Source: Akebia trifoliata
Lineage: Eukaryota > Streptophyta > Magnoliopsida > Ranunculales > Lardizabalaceae
Assembly (NCBI GenBank): GCA_017979445.1
Contig: CM030718.1
Location: 21,137,021-21,201,020 of the forward strand
Reading direction: 5' to 3'
DNA: 64,000 bases
Shown piece after piece: positions 1-11,960 of this stretch. Position 1 is the first letter of the stretch, and each line of letters begins with the position of its first letter. The notes beneath the pieces are model-generated. The model saw nothing but the letters and a program-made list of their open reading frames with translations, did no database searches and was not told the origin of the DNA. A program made the position numbers and the translations under genes.

Positions 1-903
1 CAAAATCAGCGTCCCTTCTTCGGGCAGTGCGCCCATGCTGTCCCAACAGGCCCCATAGATAGCTCATGCTGATGCAGCCCAACTTTCCCACTGACCCAAT
101 AGGGATGTACAGGGTCCCTAGCAAATCAGCAACCTCCTCCAAAAGCAGAAGATGTGGCTGAAGTGCCTCTCCCTCCATCACTAACCCGGTGATCGCCACA
201 AAGTCTGAAGGGCGGATGCCGATCTCGGTCTCTGGCATGTGAAACGAATGGGTAACAGGGAACCAGCGCTCCATCATGGCTATAAAGATCGGTCGATCGG
301 CTCTAAAGTAAGGAATCCTCAAAAAGGCTCCAAAGCCAGCACAAGTAAACTGCCCCCATAGGTCCTTAGAGAAGAGCCGATACACGTCCAAGAATCTCTT
401 CCAACTGCCACGAAAGTGACCTCCCGGGAAAGGAGTCGACTGGTCCATCCTCACAAGCATAGATACGTGCCTACTCAGTCCAGTCAACAATGACGTATCA
501 GCAACTCGCTCTCTGACATGAGCTGGAATCTCTACTCTGGCCGCTGCAGTAGCTCTCTCGGTACTCGGACCTCCCTCTCCACTCGCAATACTATCTCTAG
601 TGTACCATGACCTCGGTCGCCTCATCCACCAGGTACTCTACCAGCCACGACAGATCTACCTCTAGTCGGGCGCCTCGAAACAGCATGACGACGTGAAACC
701 CTGACCTCCCGCTCGCTCTCAGAAGAAGATCCACTAGAAGAGGACGCCCTATCGGAAGAATCATCAGGGGTAATGGGAACTGACGAAGAAAACCCCTCTG
801 CATGTGACACTGAAGCGGCTCCGGTATCGAATCGGGTGCGAACAGCAGGTCGAGCATCCTCCTCCCCCTCAAAGGCAATAGTAGACCTCCGAGCACGACC
901 CAT
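1..903 (-). pseudogene. Antisense plant-mobile-domain-like ORF of a gypsy element (partial, frameshifted)
   Basis: Read on the minus strand, a Ser/Arg-rich N-terminus starts at 903 (MGRARRST...) and ends at a stop at 622. A different frame then stays open from about 640 to the window edge (over 200 codons). It contains a core resembling plant mobile domain (PMD) proteins: RWFPVTHSFHMPETEIGI followed by RPSDFVAITGLVMEG, then LLEEVADLLGTLYIPIG. The aromatic-His-x-P pattern followed by an 'ITGL' segment is what PMD proteins from plants and plant transposons show; this is recognition by eye. The frame lies antisense to the element whose polypurine tract and LTR follow at 2883-5020, so it is probably an extra antisense ORF between pol and the 3' LTR. 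The change of frame near 620-640 could be a frameshift or an unrecognised intron. The C-terminus lies outside the window. Catalytic or structural function is unknown. Confidence 0.6.
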
Positions 904-1339
904 CTACGCAAACGAAAATACTCAACGCTTGACAAAACAAACACTAGCATTCGCTACGCATTCGACAAAACAAACGCTAGGACTCGCTACACCTTAGACG
1001 CTTCAACAAAACGATAATGAACATTCCACAATCGACAAAACAAACGCTAGAACTATCTATATGAAAACAACGAATTAACCTAAAACCACCTAATTAACCC
1101 CACGTGGCCCAAAACAACCCTATCTAATCAAAATAAACACTACACACTAGATAAATCAACAAAGGGCAATGAAAATCAACCCTACGAAGCCCAAAAGTCA
1201 TCAAACGAATGAGCCAAATACGATTCAGGGTGAGGCCCTAACGCAAAGTAAACGATAAATCGAACCATATGAAAGCATCGTGTGTCAAGGGTAATAACCA
1301 AGGTTTCAGCCAATCGAATAAAAACTATGCATACAACCA

Positions 1340-1645
1340 ACCAACAAATCATGAAAAATCTTAATCAATCCAACTAATCAAAAATCTTGACCAATATTAC
1401 AATTAAAAATCTTAATCAACATACAATCAACAATCACTAAAAATCTTAACCAATCTAAACAGTGTTAATCAAACAAACAATTAAAAACCTCAACCAACAA
1501 TCATGAAAAATCTTAATCAATCCAACTAATCAAAAATCTTGACCAATATCACAATAAAAAATCTTAATCAACATACAATCAACAATCACTAAAAATCTTA
1601 ACCAAACAGTGTTAATCAAACAAACAATTAAAAACCTTAACCAAC
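1340..1645. repeat. 152-bp tandem duplication (two copies)
   Basis: The block starting 'atcatgaaaaatcttaatca' at about 1348 recurs at about 1500 with a few changes and one short deletion. It is rich in 'aatcttaatcaa' and 'aacaatca' motifs and lies inside the element's noncoding 3' region. Confidence 0.8.
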
Positions 1646-2406
1646 AATCATCCAAAAATCATAACCAGTCCCAACTAGTCTCAATCAAATAAAGGGCAAA
1701 ACCTTAATAAATAAAAAAATCCAACGTTAATCCAACGAAATCTTAGACCAATCAACATCTCAACAAATCAAACAATCTAAACCCTACAAAACCTTAATCA
1801 ATCAAATTCAAAACGAATCCTACAACAAACCAACAATCTTCATAAAAAATAAACCAATCAAAATCAGCAAAGGTGAAAAATCCGAATCCCATGATAAAAT
1901 CCCAACCCAAGTCAACCACGCGAGCGACAAAATGACAGTAGCATGGTTTTCAATCAATAAAAGGCAAAGGGAAAAAGAGGGGGAGGGAAAGAAAGACCAA
2001 CCTCACAAGTCTAAGCACGCAACTCAGTATAACGCCAAGAACAAATGTTCACCTCAGTCAAGCTTCACCACCCAGGATCTACAGCGGCCGCGAGGGTACA
2101 CAATGGTCGAAAGATAGAGAAAGAGATAGCAAGACGAATGAGGAGGTATTGAGAAGAAAGAGGAGAAATCAAGAAGGTGAGAGGGCAAAAGAGAAGAGAG
2201 AATGAAGTGAAAGCGACAACGCGAGAAGAAGACCGTTCGAATTTGGGTAAATAAAGGTTCTAGTCCGATCATTATGAACGGACTAACGTAAAGTTGATCA
2301 GTCCGGCTTCTGAAAGCGGACCAATAGGGCATCATGTAGTCCGGCTTATATAAGCGGACCTTCAGTGGTGAATTCAGTCCGTGGATACAAAACAGACCCC
2401 AAAATA

Positions 2407-2408
2407 AA

Positions 2409-2446
<38 letters not shown>

Positions 2447-2570
2447 TAAATAAATAAAAACAAAATAAAAAAATAAAAAAATAATAAGTATAATAAAATA
2501 ATAATAATAATAATAAATAAAAACAAAATAAAAAATAATAATAATAATAAAAAATAAAAAAATAAAAATT
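2407..2570. repeat. (TAA)n/(TAAA)n microsatellite
   Basis: Long imperfect run of taa and taaa units. It produces spurious hydrophobic frames on the minus strand. It occupies the same slot as the (TA)n tract at 6631-6735 in the neighbouring copy. Confidence 0.9.
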
Positions 2571-2882
2571 TAATCCAAAGAGGAGAAGTTTCAAAGCTCA
2601 GAATTAACAAGGGAAAAGGATGAAATATCAAAATTGCATGGTTTAAAAATCAATCGCTTCCAAAATTCATCAAAAATCAACCCAAGACTTCAAACGAGCT
2701 TCGTGCCACGAAGTCAAAGGTTTCAAAAAGGCTAACCCTGTCAGACCCCGTGCTTGGGTAGCCACATCTTTCAAAATTCTTCAATCCATCCGGCATTGTT
2801 AATCATCATGCAATAAATTATTTCGGATTCGTGCAAATAAAGGGTCTAATTTATTCTTTGCATTTCTTTGCAAGCAACTCTT

Positions 2883-2897
2883 GCAAAGAGGGAGAGC
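2883..2897 (+). promoter_or_regulatory. Polypurine tract of family B element 1
   Basis: gcaaagagggagagc directly precedes the LTR start, where plus-strand priming is expected in LTR retrotransposons. Equivalent tracts precede the LTR at 7106 and, on the minus strand, the LTR ending at 62495. Confidence 0.65.
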
Positions 2898-5020
2898 TAT
2901 AGACACCCCAATTTGCACGAACCCGTTAGGAAAATCCAAGTTTTCTCGAACTGATTCCAAGTTAGACTTAAGCCTCTCAATGGACCCGCATTGCCACTTG
3001 GCATCATTTTCATGCATACATGCATACATGCATCATGTCATATAGTTTGCATGCTCAACCTTGCCCTTAACCCACTCCAAATTCGTATTCATTCTCCATT
3101 AACCGATCCATCACCCATACTCTCACTATGGTCCACCCCCTAACCAAATCTAAGCCCAAAATAAAGTTCATCTTTTAACCTAAATTCAAGCCCATCCTCT
3201 TAGTCCTAAACTCAATTACCCAAATCCATTACCTAGCCCAACCTAAGCCCAAAACCCAATGCCATTCTAAACCCATAACCTAAATCCATTTTCTAGCCCA
3301 ACTTAAGCCCAAGACAAAATCCATTCTCTAAGCCCAATACCAAACCCACTCCAAACTCATTCTCCATACCCCTTCACAAGATGACACATGTTGATCCCTC
3401 ATAAGCCCCCAATACCCAATGCATCATCTAATTGGAGAGTCAACTTTTCTTTTGTGAAAACTCAAGAATGCCCTTTTCAAAAAGTTTAGTCAAACAAAAA
3501 ATGTTATTTGGTCTTTGGTAATAATCCATAAAGGTGAGAGAACTTCCCATTATGCCCTCAAAAGGTGAGAATCTTCAAGTACATACATGGAGTTCTCCCA
3601 TTGGTCCATTTCAAATATATACTTCCACCCTTGCTTTATTTGTTATTTACAAATGAACCAAGATCTACTTTTCACTTACCACTTCACCTTTACACATGTC
3701 ATTCTCCTATTCACCTTCCCAAAAGTACTTTTGTTCTCCCATTGGCCCATTTTAAAATTATACTTCCACCCTTGCTTTATTTGTTATTTACAAATGAACC
3801 AAGATCTACTTTTTACCTACCACTCCACCTTTACACATGTCACTCCCTTATTCACCCTCCCAAAAGTACTTTTGTTCTCTCACCTCTATTTACCAAAAAA
3901 CCAAGGATCAAATAATGCTTTTAGGATTTCTTCACAAATGTCATCTTTACCCTCATACAAATGAAAAATCCAAAAAGAAACAACCTAAATCTCATGTCCA
4001 TTTTCTTTATTTTTAGGGTTGGACCACTTTATCCCTAAAAGTTCTTCAAAAACTCTATAAATACCCTCATTTCCTATGAGCAAGGCATGCTCTCAAGCCC
4101 CCATCTCTCAATCTAAAACTCTACCCAAATTTCTACTCACTCTCTCATCTTCTAAACTTCAACTCAACCCTCAACCATCCCATTCATCTCTCAAGCCTAC
4201 TCTTCAAGGTTCAAGTTCACTAAGGGACAAGGTGGGGTTAAGATGTAGTTATTTATTTTAAAGCTTGCATCTTCTTATTCTAATCCTCTACTTTATTTTC
4301 TCTTTTAGAAATCCTTTAGGATGTAATGCACACCCTCTCCCATCCTCGGTAGATTGAACTAAGGTTCGATCGAAAGGATGGGAGTTGAAGCCCTTTTAAC
4401 CTTAGTTTCATGCATCATATTGTATACAATGCACCCACCCACTCATGCATGGCAATGATGGAGAAATGTGTCACCCTCTTGATGGGGTGAAACACAAAGT
4501 TTCTAGCCATGCATACATGCATCAAGGTTGTGACTTCAAGGGAACTCCATTATGGAGTCTCTCTAAGAGTTCAAACCAACATCCATTTCATAAATTTAAT
4601 GTGATTATATGGGTCATTCTCGTCCATAGAATGCCTTTAATGTCACTTTGAAATCAAAATCCTTTTGAAAAAGGGGACATTTCACTTTATTGCACACACC
4701 ACCATTGTCATACATTCTCATGCATCTCCAATATTTGTTTTCTCAAATTTTACAAAATAAAATGGCCAAGCAAGGTTACCACCTTTGGTGGAGAGGACGA
4801 GATGCCTAACACCTTCCCCATCCTCTAACCGGACCTCCTTACCTAGATTTTAGGTAGACCATACATTTTCCAACAAATGAGAGTCACTACAATGCCATGG
4901 AAAAAAATGATTTTCAAAATGATCAATTCGGGTGCCCATTCACACTCATTTCTAAAAAAAGAATGGTGGCGACTCTAAACAATGTAGTATTGAGGTTCAT
5001 TGTAAACATTTCATGTCTAC
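2898..5020 (+). mobile_element. Family B 3' LTR (element 1)
   Basis: It begins TATAGACACCCC (a one-base change from TGTAGACACC in other copies) and ends near 'catgtctac' at 5020, matching the end of the solo LTR at 8625-10594. It carries a TATA-like box (tataaata, 4056-4063) and the shared block 'ggtggcgactc' near its end. The left flank is a polypurine tract, so this is a 3' LTR. The right flank is internal sequence of another copy rather than a primer site, so element 1 was probably inserted into element 2. Two direct repeats of about 115-140 bp (aaatgaaccaagatctac) occur at 3650-3900. Frames of 60-125 codons here are chance frames. Confidence 0.7.
4056..4063 (+). promoter_or_regulatory. 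TATA-like box of family B LTR
   Basis: tataaata in 'aactctataaatacc'. The same motif sits at the corresponding place in the solo LTR (9576-9583) and, in degenerate flanks, at 27845-27852. It probably marks the LTR's RNA polymerase II start region. Confidence 0.5.
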
Positions 5021-6315
5021 TCTCAATATTCGACAAAAACAAACGCTAGGACTCGTGACACATTAGACGTTTTGACAAAACAACTTATCAACCTAAAACC
5101 ACCTAATCCATCCCAAACTCGCCTACGCAACCCAAAACACTCCATATTCAACTAAAACGAATGCAAGGATTTACTACACCCTAGATAAGTCGACAAAACA
5201 AACAATCTCCCCCCAAGACCACACCAACATAAAACCCCACGAAAATTTGCCTCACAAACTTGAAAATTGTCAAAGAAACGAACCAAGTATGATACGTTGT
5301 TAAGTCCCAACATCAAAGGAATAATAACTTAAACTAAACTAAGCATCATGTGCAAGGGTACTTAAACAAATAAGTTATAGGACAACAAATCGATCAATAA
5401 TCAACATATCCAAATCTTACACTAATCAACAAATCGATCAACAATGAACAAATCAACAAATCGATCAACAATCAACAATTCAAATCCTACGCCAATCAAT
5501 TAAAATTGATCAACAACCAAAAATTCAAATCTTACACTAATCAATTAAAATCTTAATCAATCAACAATTCAAATCTTATGCCAATCAATCAAAATCTTAA
5601 TCAATCAAAAATTCAAATCATACGCCAATCAATCGATCAACCGACAATCAAAATCCAAATCATATGTCAAATTAATAAACCACCAAAAATTAATCCTACA
5701 CCAAATTAATAAACCACCAAATCAATAAACAATCGAAAATTCAATCCTATACCAAATTAATAAACCACAAAAATATCATTCCTACGAATATAAAAAAAGA
5801 TTTAATCCTACAATCAATCACAAAAAGTCTCAACCCTCAACAATCAATCGAACGTCTAAAATCAAGTCTACGCAAATCAAAATCAAATAGACCTCAATGT
5901 AAACTAAGGGCGCTTATCAACAAAAAAGAAATAAATATGAATTTACCACGAGTGAAGCAAATGAGGAGCTAAGTTAACACATGAATTCAGAGCTAGAATG
6001 GGAAAGGGGGAGGAAGAGATGACCTACCTTGCAAAGACAGCCTAACAAGCACGCATCTTGACCAAATTGTAATGCCAAAGAATCCCCAACGATCACACGC
6101 CCAGCCCAACTTGCCAATCGAACCAACCGCAAAGCTCCTAGATCGCAAAACTCGATGCAAAAGGAGAGAGGGCAAGAAGATGAGAAGGCAAGAGAGGAAG
6201 CAAGAAGAAGATGAGAAGGCAAAGAAGAAGAGAGAGAAAGACAGTGAAAATGAGTATGCAAAGGAGTCCGTTCAAAGATCGAATAAGTAAAGGTACTGAT
6301 CCATTCATTGTGAAC

Positions 6316-6544
6316 CATGGTTTTTAAACTCGGTATTTCATCTCGTCTCGTTCAGTTCTTATACCAAATCGTCTCGGACGAGTTTTCCGATACGTTTGAG
6401 ACGTCTCGTGAGACAAATCAATAAATTGAACTGTGACTCGTAAATCTCAGTCAAAAAATGACTTTGTGAGTTGGTCTCGTTCAACTCTGATACCGAGTTA
6501 ACTCGGGCGATACGTCTCGGTCTCGGACGAATTTAAAAACCATG
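6316..6544. mobile_element. hAT-like MITE, 229 bp
   Basis: Termini are CATGGTTTTTAAA and TTTAAAAACCATG (13-bp inverted repeats). They are flanked by ttgtgaac (6308-6315) and ttgtgaat (6545-6552), an 8-bp duplication with one mismatch, as made by hAT transposases. The interior is rich in 'gtctcg', 'actcg' and 'gagacg' and has no coding capacity. Element 1 at 2260-2290 shows the same sequence without it (cattatgaacggac), so it postdates the split of the two copies. Confidence 0.7.
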
Positions 6545-6629
6545 TTGTGAATGGACCAATATGAAGTTGTTCAGCCTGATTTTTGTAAACGGACTAATAA
6601 AAACAGTTAGTGGATACAACATGGACCTG

Positions 6630-6741
<112 letters not shown>

Positions 6742-7105
6742 TAATTACAATAATAATAGTAATAAATAAAAATACAAAAAGAGAAGTTCGAAACTCAGAA
6801 TCAACATGGGCAAAAAGAAGAGTATTTTAAAAAATACATCGAATGGTTTGAAACGTCAATTACTTTTGAAAATCATCAAAAAATTTATCCAAGATTTCAA
6901 ACTAACTCCATGCCAAAAAGTCAAGGATTTAAAAAATGCTGACCTTGTCAAACCCCATGCTTGGGTAGCCACATCCTACAAAAAAATCTTCAATCCATCT
7001 GATGTTTTTGATTATCTGGCGATGAATCATTTTGGGTTCGCACAAATGAAGGTCCATTTTATTCCTTGTTGTTCTTTGCAAGCAACTTTTACAAAGAGAA
7101 ACAGT

Positions 7106-7458
7106 TGTAGACACAAAATTTGAACGAACCCATCAGAAAAATCTAAAATTTTCTCGAATTTATTTCAATTAAGAGCATAAGTCTTTCAACGGGCCATCAT
7201 TGCCACTTGACATCATTTTCATGCATACATGCATCATGCCATATAGTTTTGTATGCTCAAACTTATCCATAATCCACCATAAATCCATACCCATTCCCCA
7301 TTAAACAATCCATCACCCATACCCTAACCAAAGTCCATTTCTTAGTGCATACTAGATCCTAAACTCAAGTCCATCCCCTAACCCAAAACCAAGCCCATCT
7401 CCTAACCCAAAATCAAGTCCATTCTCTAAGTCTAAAATCAAGTCCACTCTCAAATCTC
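7106..7458 (+). mobile_element. Truncated family B LTR (element 2)
   Basis: TGTAGACAC follows a degenerate polypurine tract (acaaagagaaacag). The text then tracks the other family B LTRs ('cattgccacttgacatcattttcatgcatac', 'catgctcaa', repeated 'aagtccatcccctaac'). Similarity stops near 7458, so only about the first 350 bp remain. Confidence 0.7.
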
Positions 7459-8388
7459 TATGGATCAATCCTTGCTTGCCAAGACTTTTACATATTTTTA
7501 TTGATAATTTGCATCGAACACCGTGTTTGTAGTATTAATCGATTCGCTTTAAAATTATTGTTGATCAATTGAAAAAATAACAGAGATAATTCTAATTATT
7601 TCGATGTTACCTGATTTTTCTTCCTTGGAATTATATTAGAACCTTTATAATAATGTTACCTGACCTGCAATATGATAATAATTGAATTTAATTGAGACAC
7701 GGACTCAGTTATTCTCTTTAAGGCATTTCGATTCTTTGAAAAATTTCATAAGTGCAAGCAAAGTAATGATGTGACGCCCCTAGAATACAATGATACAATA
7801 TCAACTAGATTTCTTCCGTCTACTGTAACTTAAACAGGAATCTAAATCCACACCCAAATTCTTTACCTAGGAAAACATATTGTTATAGTAAAAAAATGAA
7901 AGCAAAAAATTGAGAATAATATTGAGCACAATAAAGCATAATAGAAGAAGATTATTCGTAGAAGAAGAAGAGATACTTTCCCTTATGGATTATGATCATA
8001 TATATAAAGAATAGTAGCCTACATGGCTAAGAGATTTTTAATACCTTAATTAATACAATCTAAACGATTAGTAAAATTACTAGGAGTGTTTAGACCAAAC
8101 GACAAAGATTGTAAGACCAAACAATAAATTATAATTAATTAAATAATAAATATTAATTAATTATTACAAAATATAATTTGTAGTAAAATATAGGTAATTA
8201 ATCAAAGACACCTCACCTCACCGTACCACATCGACTTAACGCGCTTGTGTGTGTGTTATTGAGTTAACTCGGTGTAGAGTTTCCCTTTTGGATAAAAAAC
8301 TTGGGTACCCTTCCGAACCCAACCTAATTCTCTACTCTTATTTTTAAAAAGAAAAACCTCATTCAATCTTCCATTGATATGGGACTAA
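7459..8388. other. AT-rich intergenic DNA, no gene seen
   Basis: No credible coding frame or recognised repeat. It is the left flank of the Harbinger element and contains a purine-rich stretch near 7945-7975. Confidence 0.5.
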
Positions 8389-8624
8389 GGCCATCTACAC
8401 CACTTACCCAAGCTCTTACTCAATTTTAAAATTTGAGTAAAAACATAACTTTCGACTCCTGCCTTTTACCCAAACCCATACCAAATTGAGTTTTACTCAA
8501 ATTGAATATGAGTTTGAGTTTTACTCAATCTCCAACGACTAGTTTTTGGCCCCAACAATAATAAAAAATGATTAAAAAAAAACTATAGATTCCCATATTT
8601 TCACTCGCACACCCTTACTCAACT

Positions 8625-10594
8625 TGTAGAACCCCAATTTGTATGAACCCATAAAAAATTTAAAATTTTTTCAAATTGATTTCAATTAAGAGCTTAAGCC
8701 TCTCAACCGGCCTCCATTGCCACTTGACATCATTTTCATGCATACATGCATAATAGCATATAGTTTTGCATGCTCAACCTTATTTCTAATCTACCCTAAA
8801 TCTATATCCATTCCCCATTAATTAATCCTTCATCCATACCCTAACCAAAGTCCATTTCCTAGTCCATATTAGACCTTAAATCCAAGTCCATCCCCTAACT
8901 AAAAATCAAACTCATCTCCTAACTCAAAATCAAGTCCATTATCTAAGTCAAAAACCAAGTCTACTCTCAAATCCCAAAGTCCATAACCCAAGTCCATTCT
9001 AAGCCCAACACCAAGCCTATTCTCTCATATCCCATCAAAAGGTGACACATGTTGATATCCCATAAGCCATCAATACCTAATACTTTATCTAATTGGAGAG
9101 TCAACTCCCTTTTGTGAAATTCAAGAATACTTTTCTCAAAAAAGATGGTCAAACCAAAAAAGTTCTTTGGTCTTTGGTAATAATTTATAAAGTTGAGAGA
9201 ACTTCTAATCATACCCTCAAAAGGTGAGAATCTTCAAGTACATATATGGAACTCTCCTATTAGTCAATTTAAAAGATATACATCCACTTCTTATTTTATG
9301 AGTTATTTACAAATGAACCAAGGTCTACTTTTTACCTACCACTTCACCTTTACACATGCCACTCCCATACTCATCATCTTAAAAGTACTTTTTATTCTCT
9401 CACCTCTATTTACCAAAAATTCAAAGATCAAAAAAATACTTTTAAGATTTCTTCACAAATATCACATTTACTCTCATACAAATGAAAATTCAAAAATAAA
9501 TAACATAAACCTCATGTCCATTATCTTTATTTTTAGGGTTGAACCACTTTATCCCAAAAAGTTCTTCAAAAACTCTATAAATAGTCTTACTTACTATGAA
9601 CAATTCATGTTCTCAAGCTTCCATTTCTCTACCCCAAACTCTAAAAAATTTCTACTCACTTCTCCAATCCTCTCTCAACCTAACCTTCTAACTCAAGAAC
9701 TCTCACTCATCTCTCAACCTTCAACCAAAAATCTCATCATCTCTAATCATTTACTCTTAACCAAGGCATACAACTCTCAAAGCCCTCTCAAGATTCAAAT
9801 TTAATCAAGAGCATCAATGGACAAGGTGAGTTAAAGTAGGTTTTTATTTTTCAAAGTTTGCATCTTCTACTTCTAACCCTCGTCTTACCTTTTTTTTATA
9901 GAAATCCCTTAGGATGTAATGCACACCCTCTCCCATCTCTGGTGGGTTGGATTAAGTTTCGATAGAAAGGGTGAGGGTTGAAGCCCATTTTTCCCTTGTT
10001 ATATCTCATGCACTATATTGTACACAATGCACACACTCACATATGAATGGCAATGATGAAAAAATGTGTTACCCTTTTGATGGGGTGAAACATTAAGTTT
10101 CTAGTCATGCATACATGTATCAAGGTTGTGACCTCAATGGAACTCCATCATGGAATCTCTCTAAAAATTCAAACTAACATTCATATCCAAAACAAATAAT
10201 ATGGCTACATAGGTCATCCTTTTCCATAGGATACCCCTAATGTCACATTAAAATCAAAACCTCTTTTCTAAGAGAACATTTCACTCAATGCACACACTAC
10301 CTTTAGCATGCATTTTCAGTTATTTTCTTAAGTTTAAAAAAAAAATGGCCAAACAAGGTAAACCACCTTTGGTGAAGAGGATGGGGTGCCTAACACCTTC
10401 CCCATCCTCTAATCGGACCTCATTACCTAGATCTTAGGTAGATCATGTTTCCAATAAATAAGAGTCACTACAAGGTAAAAATTGATTTCAAAATCATTTC
10501 GGATACTCATTCACACCCATTTCTAAAAAAGGAATGGTGGCAACTCCAAATAACATAATATTAAGGTTCAAATATAAACATTCTCATGTCTACA
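8625..10594 (+). mobile_element. Family B solo LTR with CAACT duplication
   Basis: TGTAGAACCCC...TGTCTACA with perfect 5-bp duplications CAACT at 8620-8624 and 10595-10599. No primer site or polypurine tract adjoins it and the flanks are Harbinger sequence, so this is a solo LTR left by LTR-LTR recombination. It defines the true family B LTR ends (1970 bp here). A TATA-like box lies at 9576-9583. The 203-codon frame at 9193-9804 is low-complexity and has no match in the other LTR copies, so it is not called. Confidence 0.85.
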
Positions 10595-10717
10595 CAACTC
10601 CGACACCCTTGTTCTCTACTTCTCATCTCATACACCATTCTCCAAAATTTAAATTGTTTTAAATTCTATTTTTTTTTTTATAAATTTAATTTTATCCTTT
10701 TTCATTTTTTTTATTTT

Positions 10718-11040
10718 GTTAATTTTATATTTAAGCAGTGTATGATTACCCAATGTTTAACGATTCTCCAAATTTTGAGGAATCTCACAGAGTCGAGATA
10801 ATTTCTCAAAGTAGTTGTGTTCGTGGTAAATCCTTCAGTATGGTAGAAGATGAATCTCTTTGTAGAGTTTGGTTGGTTGTTAATTTTATATTTAAGCAGT
10901 GTATGATTACCCAATGTTTAACGATTCTCCAAATTTTGAGGAATCTCACAGAGTTGAGATAATTTCTCAAAGTAGTTGTGTTCGTGGTAAATCCTTCAGT
11001 ATGGTAGAAGATGAATCTCTTTGTAGAGTTTGGTTGGTTG
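10718..11040 (+). repeat. 161-bp tandem duplication
   Basis: Two almost identical 161-bp units (10718-10878 and 10879-11039) starting 'gttaattttatatttaagca'. The only clear difference is gtcgagata versus gttgagata. The duplicated piece is the N-terminal part of the SANT-like frame. Confidence 0.9.
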
Positions 11041-11275
11041 TTTCCCAAAACCCAATTGTAGGTAATACTCAAACTATGAAAATATTTTGAGATCATGTTC
11101 GTATTTATTTCTCTTCCCAACCGAATGATGAACAAGATAGTATCTCTTTGTCTCATTGTCGGTCTTTAATTCAAAAGGCGGTGAACAAATTTTCTAATTT
11201 TAATGATTAAGTACAAATGAGACAACAAAGTGGAATTGGAGAAGCAAATAATGTATTTATTTCAAACTTGAAATT
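10738..11275 (+). pseudogene. Myb/SANT-like protein remnant of Harbinger element
   Basis: The frame from 10899 (MYDYPMFNDSP...) contains RGKSFSMVEDESLCRVWLVV followed by SQNPIVGNTQTMKIF, then after a stop DHVRIYFSSQPNDEQ and SLIQKAVNKFSNFN. This is the pattern of the trihelix/SANT-like DNA-binding partner of plant Harbinger transposases (W-x-x-x-ED...L..AW...S.D...G...FW..I). The expected Trp after IF has become TGA, and another stop follows after FSNFND. The N-terminal part is duplicated in the 161-bp repeat. In active families this protein works with the transposase in the nucleus; this copy is dead. Confidence 0.65.
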
Positions 11276-11344
11276 TGTGATAAAGTTTTGACTTTTGATG
11301 TTAATTTTATTTATTTGTTTATTTTATTTTCAAATCAGTGAGGC

Positions 11345-11960
11345 TAAACGCATGTATTATACTATATAGAAAAAAACACACTCCAGGAAAACCATGAGCC
11401 TTTTCAACAACAAGTAATCTAACAATATCATTTTTTCTTGGAAATTTGAGATACTTATCTGCAAAAATGCTTAAAACTTAAGATTGTAATGCTTTATCCA
11501 ATTATCATGTAATCATCCATTGCATCTGCTGGCATTCCATACGCGAACATTCTAATTAAGAATGTCATCTTTGAAGGGTGGCAATCTGAGAACATGACAT
11601 GCATCCTCTTTTTGAAAAAAAAATAAGGATTGTGTGCTTCAATAACATTGGGAATTCACATAAATAGGTCTTGCGTCATGCGAAAGCAAGTAAACTGGGT
11701 TTTTGACAAAATTATCAACGAATAGTCGATCACCACCCTTTCTTCTTTCGCAATGGATGTATTTTTGTCCTACAATAGAACCGTCATTTTTCTTAGGTTG
11801 TTCTTTTTCATCTTATAAAATTTCTAACATTATGGCTTGATTCATCTCATGAAGAATCACAATTGCCGTTATTTCTTCATCGTCATTAGAAGAAATAAAA
11901 TAGGAAAATGAAAAAAATGGTAAATAAAATTAACTTTGAAGAATCAATTTTTATGACAAT
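11345..11960 (-). pseudogene. ALP1-like (PIF/Harbinger) transposase, N-terminal remnant
   Basis: Minus-strand translation gives, in order and with frame changes: ERRKGGDRLFVDNFVKNPVY (helix-rich N-terminus before the expected FRRRFRM), then IRMFAYGMPADAMDDYMIIG (the highly conserved RxLAYGxxADxxDEYxxIG motif), then a segment like 'DIVRLLVVEKAHGFPG' matching the (D)VxRLLxIGExRGFPGM motif. Several stops and frameshifts are present, and the frame stops before the DDE catalytic core, which is missing. It is convergent with the SANT-like remnant, as expected for two-gene Harbinger elements. Confidence 0.65.

Larger units (their letters stand above)
904..2897 (+). mobile_element. 3' internal noncoding region of family B gypsy element 1
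   Basis: AT-rich, A/C-biased sequence without a credible gene, between the start codon of the antisense ORF and the polypurine tract of the 3' LTR. It shares blocks with 5021-7105: 'cattcgacaaaacaaacgct', 'ctaaaaccacctaat', and the terminal block with 'cttgggtagccacatc' and 'gcaagcaactcttgcaaag'. The sense-strand pol expected upstream would lie left of the window. Short pseudo-palindromic units (agtccggctt...aagcggacc) recur between about 2260 and 2365. Confidence 0.65.

Noticed and set aside
2054..2335. Minus-strand frame similar in position to one at 5974-6318
   Set aside because: Both are Ser/Leu/Phe-rich readings of the same purine-rich tract; weak similarity follows from shared DNA ancestry and gives no evidence of a protein.
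3565..3964. Two overlapping frames of 116-125 codons
   Set aside because: Both are created by a direct repeat inside a family B LTR, overlap in different frames and have no domain signature.
9193..9804. 203-codon open frame on the plus strand
   Set aside because: Lies wholly inside a solo LTR bounded by CAACT duplications, has low-complexity Ser/Phe/Thr/Ile composition, and is not preserved in the other family B LTRs.
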